Below, one piece after another: positions 44,842 to 56,900 of a DNA stretch of 64,000 nt. Origin of the DNA: Pleurostoma richardsiae (lineage: Eukaryota > Ascomycota > Sordariomycetes > Calosphaeriales > Pleurostomataceae); NCBI GenBank assembly GCA_030052745.1, contig JANBVO010000001.1, positions 1,054,001-1,118,000 of the forward strand. Direction: 5' to 3'. The notes under the pieces are model-generated. The model searched no databases. It had not been told where the DNA came from and worked only from the letters and a program-made list of their open reading frames with translations. Numbering within the stretch: the first letter of the stretch is position 1; each line of letters opens with the position of its first letter. The translations under genes and the position numbers were made by a program.

Positions 44842-45590
44842 CTAGTCGTCCTTCTTCTTTCGAGACTTCTCTGGATTCGCCAACGCATCCGCGTTCCATC
44901 GAGGGTCATCGCTCTCCTTGACCGGCGCCCAGCCCAGTTGGATCTGTTGCACGGTCAGTATGGCACAGTCCTATGTTTGTGCTCTCACTAGTTCTTGAAA
45001 AGGCAAGGCAACTCGCAGTCATACGCACCTGCATCGTCTTCTGATCCCAGTCCTTGGTGAAGCTACGGATCTTGCCGTCCTCCACCTCGAAGATGGCCGC
45101 CGCGCACCACTGGGCGTGCCGTCCCGTGGCCGGGATACCTTTGTAGGGCTTCCCGCAGTGGCTGCCCTCGGCTGTGTACCGCAGGAGGACGTGCCCGTCC
45201 TTAGCCCAGGCTTGGTCGAAGCGGATGATGTGCAGGTCCGCCACGCTGGCCATGGTGACCGCGTGCGAGTCCGCGTAGTCCATCGGCGTTTCGCAGCCCG
45301 GGAATGTCGCTGGCGAATAGAACCAGCTGTCAGGGTGGCAAAGGTGTCGGACGGAGTCGGCACCCTTGCTCTCCACGGGCGAGTAGGCTATCGACATGTA
45401 TTCCTTACACAGCTCGATGTTGCGCTATTAAGGTTCAGCAACCATTCCCATCATATTTACTAAACAGTCTTTCCGAATTCGGATTCCTTGCCCGTGTTCT
45501 TATGTGACTTAGTGTCGGTCAACGACTAACCTCTTCTTCTGGAGTCTGCTTTGTCGTTATGACAGACGGAGGATATTGTCGAGGAGGCAT
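44842..45590 (-). CDS. NTF2/SnoaL-like small protein
   Basis: Three exons: 45531-45590, 45029-45424, 44842-44943, 185 residues. It opens MPPRQYPPSVITTKQ and continues RNIELCKEYMSIAYSP. HLCHPDSWFYSPATFPGCET, ADLHIIRFDQAWAKDGHVLLRYTAEG and AIFEVEDGKIRSFTKDWD follow the alpha-plus-beta cone of NTF2-like proteins: helix pair, then long antiparallel strands ending in VEDGKI. The C-terminus (GWAPVKESDDPRWNADALANPEK) is a recurrent tail in fungal SnoaL-like proteins. Members bind or cyclise polyketides or serve as small-molecule isomerases, but many are uncharacterised, and no biosynthetic gene cluster surrounds it here. Confidence 0.72.
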
Positions 45591-47179
45591 GGTTGGCCCT
45601 GTTGGTGTCTCTGTGCTAATGTGAAATTCGAGGCTGAGATCGATACGGAGTCTGAACCTACCCGTCCTTTCCTGCTATTGATTCTACTGAAATGTACAGC
45701 GTTACAAGATCCATGAGATTAATATAGCGTCGTCACGGCCCGGTAGGCGGGGAGTACCTCGGGTCTATCGCCGGGTCGTAATGAGTGGTGACATCAGAGG
45801 AGCAAACCGGTGGCGTGTTCACCACTCATCGATTAATCGGAACTCCCGGAACTCCACTAATTCATTCAGATAGAGGTTGGTATTTACAATCTGCGTATGT
45901 AGTTGAGGTCATAGCAATTGCAGTGGAGGATGATGATATCAGACTTGATGGAGTACTATGTCTGATTCGAACAGTTTGAGCCTCATCGTCTACGACTCCC
46001 GATCTTGAACACCAACCCGCTATCTACTGGTAGTCCGTTTATTCAATACGCATATTACCCCCCTATATGCCGTCCTTTTCTTTCTCCCGCTTCCCTTCCT
46101 GTCAAGTCTCTTACCCCCTCCTTCATTCTGTCCCTGTTACAAGCCTTTGAGACCTAGCCAGATCGACTAGACAACATCTTCAGTTCTATGCTTACTTTCA
46201 AATCGCAATAATTGGTTGTAATCCCGTAGTTGGGATCGAATGGTGAAATTCTGACGCTAGGGAATTCATTGAAAATGAAATGATTATCTCGGTTGTGGCT
46301 TCTTGAGCATGCAAGCCATCACGTACAAAGGTGCCGACTGGGGCCTGCCTGCATAGCCGTCATGATTGATTCAGTCTATGGAGTACAACCCTACACAATC
46401 TCTACGCATCCAACGTCATGATTTCAAAGCAAAGAGCTGTCCTTGCCTCCTGCTTGCATGCGGCTGACTGTGTCCTTCTTCCTTCCCCATTCTCGGGCCA
46501 CATAATGCGATGTCATGGATGACTGTAAATAACGTTGACTTCAGGTCTAAGGCGCGGGGACAAGTGTTATGGCTGATCGATATGCTATAAACGTCAACAC
46601 CTACACGTTTGAAGTACCGAGACTCGTTGAAGTAACTTGAAGATATCAAGCGTGCACACTGATATCGGTAATACGCAGGGAATCCATCCCCTAAGTGCAG
46701 CCCTATTCCTGTTGTGGATGTCTTCCGTTTGGAACCGTCGCCGAGTTCAATTTCAGCGAGAAGCAGGGCGGACAGAAAAGTGACAGTTGAAACAACATCG
46801 AGAACAAGGCGCATATCAATTTGAGCCACGATTGATCACATCTCCTTGAACTTGCTTTTGTTTTATGTCACCATGTCTGACTTTCTGCTCTTTACTGAAC
46901 GCTAGCTTCAGCTGTAGCTGCGCCTATCTCCCATGGCCTCTTCAAAGAGTGAGGGGCGACAGCCGAGCTGGACGGCCCCCAATATGATAGCCAGCCTCTC
47001 CCTCACGGCCGTTGAAGGTATACGAGGCAAGCAATATTGACGCAGGATTATGCACCTGCCATTTCAAGTTTAGTGCTAGTCAATGAAGTTCCTTAAATAC
47101 ATATGGCTGCCTCGTTCTCCTCCCGCTGATGACCTTCATCCTCGATACCTTCGGCATTCTGAAGCCAAGCCGTTCATAC
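45591..47179. other. Intergenic region
   Basis: 1.6 kb. A minus frame at 46416-46829 (137 codons) and a short plus frame beginning MASSKSEGRQPSW at 46933 were considered but neither shows homology or a usable splice to neighbours. The rest is AT-moderate with no repeats. Confidence 0.4.
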
Positions 47180-48686
47180 ATGGCGGCGTCAAACTCGTCG
47201 ACTTCGACATGCAACTCATTCGAGGGGAATCCGGATTTCTATGGTCTCGGGATCCGGATTGGTATATATCTACAGTGGTTCGCTTCATGGATCGGTATCT
47301 TCGTTGAGCCAGGATCGGCGCAGTCAATGAACGACAACAACTCCATCTTCGTCTTTGCCATCATCATAGCTACTATAGCCGGGACTGCCGTGAAGGCAAT
47401 GAAGCCGGTCGAAGTGCACATCATGCTACAGTTCGCTTTCGGTTACTTCCTTACAGTCCTGAGCATGGTCGGCCTCCGCTTCCATTTGATGACCCCAGCA
47501 AGACTGGCCGGGTTTTGCGACAGGTGGGATCAATCTGACACGCAGATTAATGTATTCCCACAGTACCAGGAGATCTTCATGTTTCTAGAGTTCTTCAGGC
47601 CGCTCAAGCCGGAGTACCTCTCCTGGTTCGGCGTGGTATGGCGCATAATAATCGCCAATATCGTAACGGCTTTTAACGTCTATTTCTGGTTTACGGGGCT
47701 TAAAAAGCTCTCCGCTTCAGAGACGTGCTCGTTCGTGTTCATGTTCTCACAGCAGGAACTCGCTGGAAGATTGGTGGTCTTCTTCAAAGCCATGGCTATT
47801 ATTATCACCGTCTTCTTCTCGTACATTACGATTTGCTTCTTCTACGTGGCCTTCGTTGTTGCACTATTCCTGCTATTCTGCATCTACCGGGATCTTCTTC
47901 ATTTTTTCTTCAGGGATAGGGTACAAAGATCAGCTATGGAATTTGAGGTCATGTTTGAGAAGCTAAGGCGGATTGCGGATCAAGTCACATCAGCGAAAAT
48001 AGGATCGCTAGTGAATACGGGCCCTCCGGCCGTCATATCCACTATATTGACTTTGGGATATTGGGCAAAGTTCTGGACAAAGATTCCAGCAGAGGAGGAC
48101 ATCAGAACGAAGGACGTTCTCAAGATATGCGCTGTTTTGGCTAGCGCCGACGTCTCTATAGAGACTGAACGCCCCGAATCACCACAGCCATCGTGAGTGT
48201 GCACTATCTTTGAATGCGACATAATACCTTCCAATTGTAGACGAGGGACTGACGATATACCAGCTGGGGCCAGAAGATCATGTCGTGTCTCCTAAACGTA
48301 TGGACAGTTGGGACTATGATCTGGTTTATTATCAGCATCGAGCTCACCATTCGGTGGAATAATATCCAAGGCGTCAACGATATCAATACAACTGGGCAGC
48401 TGATTCCATTTGTTATTGGGTGTACGACCACAGCTCAAGTTGCCAAGAATGTGGTCATCGCTGTTATCAAAAAGGTATGATTCAACTTTTCTCGTTGCAG
48501 GAAGACCGCAGATACTGATAAATATAGGCCTATCCCGAATGGGCCAAGACGAAGGTCATCATCAAGGACACAATGGGCTACCCAGATGCTATAATTCAGA
48601 GACCAAGTCCGGAAGAGCAGAACACAGGTTGGGAAGACCATGCTTCTACCTCCAGATTGAAACGCCTAGCTAAAGTTGATGATTGA
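47180..48686 (+). CDS. Fungal polytopic membrane protein of unknown function
   Basis: Three exons: 47180-48192, 48264-48474, 48528-48686, 460 residues. Start MAASNSSTSTCNSF is chosen because the family motif NPDFYGLGIRIGIYLQWFASWIG normally lies near the N-terminus; an in-frame ATG at 47129 is the alternative. About seven hydrophobic spans are visible (IFVFAIIIATIAGTAV, MLQFAFGYFLTVLSMVG, VVWRIIIANIVTAFNVYFW, AIIITVFFSYITICFFYVAFVVALFLLF and, after the first intron, NVWTVGTMIWFIISIEL). The second exon motif WNNIQGVNDINTTGQLIPFVIG is diagnostic of a large ascomycete-specific family without a known role. The soluble tail is charged and ends KLAKVDD-like. It converges with the amino-acid permease. 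Confidence 0.8.
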
Positions 48687-49093
48687 CGATTATAGCAGAC
48701 AAATGATATTAAGATCACTTTTACTCTGATTATTAAATGTATGAGGGTAAGATGGCCCCTGCCGCGCACTGCATCCTGAGGGTAATGCTGATGAATCAAT
48801 GGCTTATTTTGACTCAGATGCCGAAGCCGAGAACCGTGTCTGAGGAAAGCGGTAGATCATCAGAAAGAGACCCAAGGATAGGGGCTATAATTAAGGTTTA
48901 CAGATGCCAAGGCTTGATGCCTATAGACCGATGAAACCCTGTTATGTTCTATCTATTATGTTGTGGAATTTAGGTGCCGCTCCTGTAATGTCCAGCTTCT
49001 CTCACGAGCACGACGTCAAGATTTCGTTTGCGATACAAATATGGGACCTCGGTTATGCCAGCATTTGGCCGTTTAACACGAGGGTCATTCCTT
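48687..49093. other. Convergent 3' region
   Basis: 407 bases between the stops of the membrane protein and the amino-acid permease. No gene or repeat is seen. Confidence 0.45.
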
Positions 49094-50835
49094 CTAAATG
49101 GGAACCTGGACTAGTCTTGTGATAGTTACACCATCATCAAGAACATCTGACCTCTCTTCTAGCTTGTACCCCCTCCACTTGGGAAGAAATACAGTCCAGA
49201 TGTACCAATACCCGAAGCCGAAAAGGATGCTGCAGATCAGAAGTCAGTCAAAAATCAATGGCTTTATTGTATGAACACTCTCACATTGCGACGCCTACCA
49301 AAGCGTACGTAGCGTAGAAGATTCCTCCGGTCCGTTCTTTCGGCGGGAAGAACGGTGCAGCGATAAGAGCAAGGCTGAGTACAATCCTCAGCACTACGGC
49401 CCCGACCCAAGCCTTGAAAGGTCTCTTTAAATCCGGTCGTTTGTATCGCAACCAGAGGAGGCCGCCTGAGATGGCAAGAGAGAAGAACTGCCCCGGGTAT
49501 CCTTCAACATCTAGGATGAACGAATAAACCTCGCTCGATGGTGGTAAGGTAATGACGAGCAGCGATGGGATGTAATGCACAATGAGTCCACCCATTGGTG
49601 CGTTGAATGGCTTCGATGATGCGAGAAAATCCGCATATGGCAGAAAGCCCTGACGCGCAATCTCTTGGTTCAGTCGAGCCTGTGAAGCACCAAATGTTAT
49701 CCTACTGCTCCCAGGGGTTCGAGAGGCACAAGTCTATACTTACTAGGGCATAGGTGACGACCATGACGTTGCCTCCCGCGGACAGGGCGACCGCTAGGGG
49801 TAATATTCTTCTTCCTAGATTGGGACCGAAACTTCTTTCGAAGAACAAAGCAGCGATCAACTCTCCGCTTTCCTTGATCTCATCGAGTGGCACAACAATG
49901 AAGTATGCGACGTTGATGAGGGTATACAAGATGCAGGCTGTCAAGAGCGCACTGAGGGAGACGGACTTGAGTGTCCGAACTGGATTCTTAACATCGTTGA
50001 GGACGTTGTTGACGTTGCTCAGACCCGCGTACGAGTAGAACACCTTGAATAGCGAGGTTGCAATGACGCCCCAGCTCCAGTCTGAGTCTTTCCAAAGCTC
50101 ATCCCAGCTCAGCTTGTGAGCTTTGTCGACGGCAGTCCTGCCAGGCTGAAAGATGACGGCGAAGATTCCGGAGAAGACCATAAAGATGATGAGTCCGACC
50201 TTGATCCATCCGAGTCCATTTTGAATGGCGACTCCCACCTTCGGTAGACACGCGTGCACCACTGTTATCCAGGTCAAGAGGCCCACTGCCAGGCCTTTGC
50301 GAACGGCATCGGAAGGGTCGATATCGAAGGCAAATAGGACGTATTGGCTGAAGACGATGCAGTTGCTCGCTGTAAAGCCCAGTACGACAGCTTGGACAGC
50401 TACCATTGTCGAGGCAAGGAACCGGGGATGCCGGTACGTGAACTCAAGGTAGACCTTTTCGCCGCCAGAGCGAGGGAGCATACAGCCATATTCGAGGCTA
50501 ACCGCCAGCCCACAGGCAGCAATAAGCGCTCCAAATGTCCATACCAGCAAGGACAGTCCGATACTACCTGTAGCCCGTACGACAGCTCCTGGCGTTGCGA
50601 AGATGCCGCTGCCTATGACTCGCGATATGACGAGGATGTACGCGGAGTGCCAGCTGAGATGTCGCCCAAGGTTGGACGTCTCGGGGAAGATGCTGTTCTC
50701 GATCGTCCTCGGGAGGTTCTCGACGGATCCGGTCTCCTCGTCTGTGGAGTCCGGAGACTTTGGCGCCTCGGGCGGAGCGTAAGCGCTATCGTCACGCTCG
50801 AGGAGCGGGCGATCCTCTTCTGCAGAAAACACCAT
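49094..50835 (-). CDS. L-type amino-acid permease (APC superfamily, Mup1-like)
   Basis: Three exons: 49744-50835, 49285-49679, 49094-49229, 540 residues. Start MVFSAEEDRPLLE; the frame upstream has no earlier ATG. After an acidic cytosolic head (about 65 residues) the APC fold begins: SWHSAYILVISRVIGSGIFATPGAV contains the GSGIF unwound first helix that binds the substrate amino group. Twelve spans follow, with SLEYGCMLPRSGGEKVYLEF, SYAGLSNVNNVLNDVKNP (helix 6) and ARLNQEIARQGFLPYADFLA. The closest fungal relatives are high-affinity methionine permease Mup1 and other LAT-type carriers, located in the plasma membrane and controlled by ubiquitination of the N-terminal tail. Substrate remains a guess. 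No regulatory site was recognised. Confidence 0.88.
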
Positions 50836-51508
50836 CGTCGCTTGCTTGTGCACGCACCAGTAGAAGAAAAAGACACCAAAAACAAAAACACAGCAATGTC
50901 TGAAGCTTTCTGAAATGATGGCTCAGAGAGAGCGCGGGTGAGAGACTCCTACTTCATGGCCTCGGAGGGCCGGATGTGATGCCGTGGGTGGCAGGTGCCC
51001 TCCATGTTGATTAGCAATACAACACGCGGAGGCATCCAAGTGAGACACGGCTGTAGCCAACGACGGGCCTAGGGGCCTGATTGCTCTGATTGCATCAGAT
51101 CTGACTGGGATGGCCGCATCTTATCAATGTCGGATTCCCGGCAGGATATGTGGCATATCGTCATCCGAGCTGTCGCGCACGCCATTTCAGGGGTTGGCCA
51201 TGTGAGACCTAAAATCCTCGGTTCAGCGCCTGTGACCTCGGGTGTGGTGAGCATTGTCCTACACCATCAGAACCATCTGAATTTACAAACAGTATTCTTA
51301 TTTTCCTAATTTTCTTTTAACCCGTACGCTTGACAGAATTTAGACTGTACAAGACGCAGGCTTTCATCCTAGGCTTCCATGGTATCGGCACTCTCTGTCC
51401 TCCCTGTGTTGCCGTGATATTGTGCACCGTAGACTAGAGTGTCTATGACCAGTTTTATGCGCGCCTTCTAGCTCTCAGTAGTCTCAAGCGTATCATCTTA
51501 AGTTACTC
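50836..51508. other. Promoter of permease and 3' flank of ABC transporter
   Basis: 673 bases. The first 150 bases upstream of 50835 would be the permease leader. No gene or repeat is supported. Confidence 0.4.
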
Positions 51509-54500
51509 TTATACGCCTGGTTTTACCAATGCTACCAGTTCATCATACTCGCCTGTGTTCCTCACCATATCCCAGAAGGGACCCTCACCCTTGATCAAAT
51601 CGGTTGGGGAGCCCATCCTGTACATCGGTAAGCACTTTCTGGCAAGGGAAAGTGGCGGAACTCTAAGAAGAGCGGGGGAGGGAACGAGAAGGCAGGAGCA
51701 GGTGTAAAGCCCAGGAAAAGCGTAGACTTACTCGAGAATCTTCCCTTCTCCCATGACGATGACACGGTCGTAGTCCATAATCGTCCTCAAGCGATGGGCA
51801 ATAGTGATGATAGTTGAGCCCGCAAACTCGGTCCGGATGAGGCTCTGCATGCGCGCGTCCGTCTCTTGGTCCACGGACGCAGTCGCCTCGTCCATGATGA
51901 CAACCTTCGAGCGGCGGCACATGGCCCGAGCGAGGCCAAAGATCTGTCTCTGCCCATTACTGAAGTTCTTCCCGCTGACCGCGACAGGCGTGTGCTCAGA
52001 TAACCCTGTGTCGCTGCTCCCGCGGGCCTCGACGCTGCGCCCCTGTATCAGACTGCACGCCGCGAGCACGGACTGCAGCTCCGTGTCGCCCAGCTCCCCG
52101 GCTGGGTCCAGGTTCGACCGTACGTCGCCCGAGAAGAGCACCGTCTCTTGTGGGATGAGGCTAATACCTCTGCGCAGCCGCCGCAATGGCAAGCGCGCGA
52201 TGTCCACGCCGTCGACCAGCAGGCTCCCCGCGACTATCTGCGTCGATCGCAACAGCGACAGAGCTAGTGTGCTTTTGCCGCTCCCCGTGCGGCCGATGAC
52301 AGCGACACGCTCCCCGGGCCGAGTGGCGAAGTCGATTCCGTGAAGGACGTCGGGCCCCGCGGCGGAGTAGCGCGCCGTGACGTCCCGGAACTCGACGCGG
52401 CCGGATGTCGGCCACGACGCTGGGACGCTGCCGGCACTTTTCTGGAGGGCGGCCTCCTGCTCCACGCTCTCCTCAGGCTCGATCTGCGCGTACTCGGAGA
52501 TGCGCTGGAAGGAGTTCAGTTCGACCTCTAGCTCATTCATGTTCCGGACGAGCGTCAGGATCGTCTGGCTGAGCCCGATGGCGTTGGTCAGCGAGAAGCC
52601 GACGAGGCCCGCAGACCCGGACTTGTAGTACGCGATGCAGCCCGCGGCGGCGGCGATGGTGGCAGCGCAAAAGTCGGAGCGCACCGACACCCATCGGTTG
52701 CAGTTGTACTGCGCCTCGCAAGCGCGCATGTAGACAGCGAGCTTGTCGGCTAGGATGCGTTGGAAAGCGGATGTCATGCCCCTGCGACCGCGGATGACGG
52801 CTATGCCCGCAGATGAGTCGCTGAAGTGAGAGAAGACGGGGGAGAAGCTGACGGCGCAGAGGCGCTTAACCGAGATCTCGGCGCGCGAATACAGCTCGCC
52901 AGTCGCGAAGCCGAGTAGGCAGAAGAAGCCTGCGGGGAGGGCAAAGATGGGCATGATGGCAGCGATACTGGCTAGGCGAAGCAAGAAGCGAAGACCGTTG
53001 TCGACGGTCATCCGCAGCCAGTCGACCAACACCGAGTCCATGGACTGGACGTCTAGGCCGAAACGGTTGATGATCTGGCCGATGGGAGTGCGGTCGAACC
53101 ACGGGATCGGCGCGTGGATGACGGCTGAGACGAGTCTCTCATGCATCGTCTTGGCGGCATGCCAGCCACCACGCTGGTAGTTGAAGTTGTTGAGGACCTG
53201 GAGGGACACGAAGGCCAGGACGGTGCCGACGTAGATGAGGAGGTATAGTTTGGACTTGGACGGGTCATCGTCTTTAGCAGTGGAACTTGTCCAGGTAGAC
53301 AGCCAGAAGGTGATGGAGAAGTAGGCAAGCTGCACCAGGAGCGCGCTCATAACCGTGAGCAGGGCAGCGGGATAGCCACCAAAGAGATACATGTACTTGG
53401 CAACTAGCTCTACTGATTAGGCCGGTTGCTCATGAAGTGATTCAAGTGGGACTTACTCATAGCGCGTGGAACACGTCCGGAGGCTCGCACCTCCTGGTGT
53501 TCGATCTCCCCTGAATCTGTGGGGCTCTTCACCAGCTGTGTAGGCTTGACCTGGGGCTCGTATTCATCCGACGACAGGCCTGCTGTTGAGTCGGAGCTCG
53601 TACTAGCCGCGATGTCTTCTTCTTCGACACTGATCAAGACATCCTTAATGACATTTTGGGACCGGATTTTATCTCTTATTTGCGACAGGTAGATTGTGCC
53701 CTGATCCAGAGTAACTAACATATCTGCATCGGCCACAGCAGCTGCCAGCTGTGTCACAAGAATGATGGTACGATCTGCTAGCATACCACTAGCAAAACAT
53801 CTCTCATATATCCGAGATGTTGTATGTATGTCAAGGGCTGAGAAGATATCGTCTAGGAGGAGCGTCGAGGCCGACGAGTACAACGCCCTTGCTAGTGATA
53901 TCCGCTGTTTCTGGCCTCCTGAAAGCGTAGACCCCCGCTCTCCGACATGGGTGAGATCACCTAACGGGAGCAGCGACAAGTCATTGATGAGGTCGCATGC
54001 GGCGACGGTTGTATTGTAACGGATCTCGTCATAGGGGGCGTAGAACAAGATATTCTGGCGGACGGTACTGTTCTGCAGCCAGGCGGTCTGGGGCACATAT
54101 GCCACATCTGGAGGGCAAGTCGCGGTACCGGACTCGAGCGTCGTCTCTCCGAGCAAAGACAGGAGCAAAGAAGTCTTGCCACTACCTGTTGGTCCTGTGA
54201 TGACGTTGAGCGCCCTCTCCCTGAACGAGATGGAGAAGTTGCGTAGTCGGAACTCAGCAGTCTGTGACACCTGAAAGGTCGCATTCACAAACTCGGGCGG
54301 GCCATCTGGGTGCCGCTTCTTCTCGACAGTCGAGTCAAAGAACCGATCAACTCGCTGAATAGATTCACGTCCCTGTGCAACCCACTGGGCGACCTTTGAC
54401 AACCAGACATACTGCGATCGCAGAGTCTCGGTAATGGCCAGTGATGTAAAAGCCATTGGAGCACGCAGTGGTCGGTCGGTAAAGAGAATAAGAGACGAGA

Positions 54501-56236
54501 ACATCGCAAGAAGGCTAACGAGGGAGAGCATGTCGCCCGTCATAGAAACCAGCATGGATGCTAGGTTTCTTCTCCAGATCCGCTGCTGCTCGGTAAGACG
54601 GATCTTGTTGATAGCTTCCGAGACCGTGGATTCCCATGCGAAGTACTTGAGTGTGCGGACTGAATGCAAATATTCAGAGATCTTTGAGAGCCGCGAATCC
54701 GTCGCTTCCATCACATGCCTGTGCATCCGGGATAATCGTCTCGAGAACAGAGCAGGCAGTGGCGTTAAAACAATAAGTACCACCACTCCGAGTAGGGAAG
54801 GCCAACCCAATAGCTGATATAGAAACGTCATGGCGATAGCCGTAGAGACAGCGCTGGCTGTAAAGGCGTAGAACATGTCCGAAGCGCTGGAGATAGCATC
54901 GGCATCATAAGACACTAAGGATTCTGTCTTGATTGAATTAGGTGCCGGGCAGTCTAGCGGGATGTCCGGCGCCGCATCCGGGGCAGCATCCCTATAAGGC
55001 CGATGCTTTTCGTCATTCAGGCTGTCGTTCGCGCGCGACCACATCATCCTCTGATAGACCTCCTGGACCACGGTTGCTTTAACCCGGACAAGCAGTCTTG
55101 TGCTCCAGAAGATGGCGCGCTGGTAGCAGACCGAACGGGCCATCGGCCCGAGGAACAATAGGGCGATCCATACGAACGGATGCACTATAGCCCTGCCCGA
55201 GTCTGGGCTCTCCAGATAGGCCAGGAGATGGAACATGGCAAAGGGCGCTGTGTACTCGACCACCGCAGTCAGAGCGGCCCAGAACATGATGACTCTGATG
55301 TCCTGCTTGAAAACGCGGATGAGGGCCTTCAGCGTCTTTCCGCCCCGAACACGGGCCTCGACCAAGCGATTCAGCCATAGCATAGGCGCGTCATACGCAG
55401 GCAGAGGCGGGAGGTCTTCGATGGCAAGATCCCTAGAGAAGCCCCTCAGGATGAGATATGTGAGCCATCCGTACGAGACGCAGCAGGAGAACCACGAGCT
55501 CGTCTGCTCAGGTGAGACGATTCCGGCCAGGTCCAGCTCAGCATCCTCCGGGTTTGGATCCTTGTGCTGCAGAAGACGGGGAGTAACGAATGCGATGAGC
55601 AGCACAGCGACGAGAGAGACCAATTTGAAGTTCTCAATGGGAGGCGGTGTGCTGTTTGAGCCGATGATGGCGAGTGGCAGGAGTAACTGGACAGCATCCA
55701 GGAGGGTGAGCGTGAAGGCCACAACGTTGACGTGGTGATAAACGGCTGCCCTCCACGTGCTAGACCTGATAACCAAGCGTAAAATACTGAGAGCGAACAG
55801 ATAGCCCAGAGCAGCCGGTTCTTTCCACGATCCTTGCCGAAAGGCTGAGTAGAAGGACAGGGACAGCGCTGTTGCCGAAGCAACTATTTGTGGAAGCGCG
55901 TGTGAAAGGGGAAAAGAGGTCCTCTCATAACGTCTCTTCGAAGATTTTCCGGAAGCAAGGAGCTTGTCCTTGGGCCGGCGAATGCCAAAAGCTAGGAAGG
56001 CCGGCCATAGCAGTAATATCAGTGACAGTGACATGCTTGCGAGGTGCAAGTTGCCCTTCGCAACAAAGTAAGACAAGTCTTCAATGCGGTGCTGCCATAA
56101 TGTTCTAGTAATCAGTTAGACAGCGTTGCGGGTTCCCTTGACGAAGGTAAACTCACCTCATGGATGGCTCTTCATCGTCTATTATTGACGCTGTATTCAA
56201 GGCCGCGAGGGGTATTTGCAGACTTGAGAAGTCCAT
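51509..56236 (-). CDS. ABCC-type (MRP/ multidrug-resistance-like) ABC transporter
   Basis: Four exons: 56157-56236, 53457-56104, 51732-53409, 51509-51617; the joined frame is 1504 residues, typical for full ABCC proteins. Order: hydrophobic N-terminal TMD0, TMD1, NBD1, TMD2, NBD2. NBD1 shows Walker A GPTGSGKTS, signature LSGGQKQR and Walker B LLLDD followed by Asp rather than the catalytic Glu, the usual degenerate site of ABCC NBD1. NBD2 shows GRTGSGKST, a variant signature FSNGQRQ and VIMDEATAS with the catalytic Glu. The 47-nt intron between 53457 and 53409 joins the two halves, and the last exon adds SPTDLIKGEGPFWDMVRNTGEY. ABCC pumps export organic anions, glutathione conjugates or toxins from plasma membrane or into vacuoles. 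No biosynthetic genes adjoin it, so the cargo is unknown. Confidence 0.93.
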
Positions 56237-56900
56237 CGTACGGTTAGGGCAGGCTTGCAAAGCCTCTCAGTGCTGAGTCCGGCGTGCGTTCCATAAAGGA
56301 TAACCACTCGCGGACAGGTGCGGGAAGGTTTGGTAGGCAGTCTCTGTCCTTCTATGCCAGCAGTGCCGCTCGACAGTATGTTACCGTTACTAAATCCTTG
56401 TCCGCCCCCGGCCATGGAGCGGACCATTCTGCTGTCTTCCCCTGGAATGCCGAAAGCGAGTGATCTGGCAGTGGCGGAGCCTCCCATGAGTGCTAGCAAT
56501 ACGATGTGTGGTCTTTGATGTCACACTTTGCTCGGAAGTTCTGGATCGGCAATTGAGTCCCGGGAGAGCGAGAATATTTCCCTATTCGGCAAGTATCTCG
56601 GTTGGATCGGCCGACTAACAAACCTGATTTATGAGCCGGAACAGAGCGGTGCGGATCCGAGGATCGCAAACCATGAGATGCACCGCGCCGATTACTAAAG
56701 AAAATGACAGGAAGGCCATTGGCGATCTAGAATTCTTCGTCTCTCGGCGGAACGACCGGCTGCTGCCGCTGCCGGCGAGAACAGACGCGCAGACACAGAA
56801 GAGAACCACCCAGAACATAGTAGAGACCATTAAATATCATTCAAGACTATGGTTATAGTTATTTTAGGTAGGTGAAGTAGCCAAAATGTGAAGTGACTTT
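56237..56900. other. Intergenic region
   Basis: 664 bases between the ABC transporter start and the carboxypeptidase stop. A minus frame at 56197-56499 overlaps the ABC first exon and is rejected. Nothing else is seen. Confidence 0.4.

Noticed and set aside
46933-47040. Possible first exon MASSKSEGRQPSW for the membrane-protein gene
   Set aside because: No canonical intron joins it in frame to 47129 or 47180, and the family starts near the NPDFYGLGIR motif.
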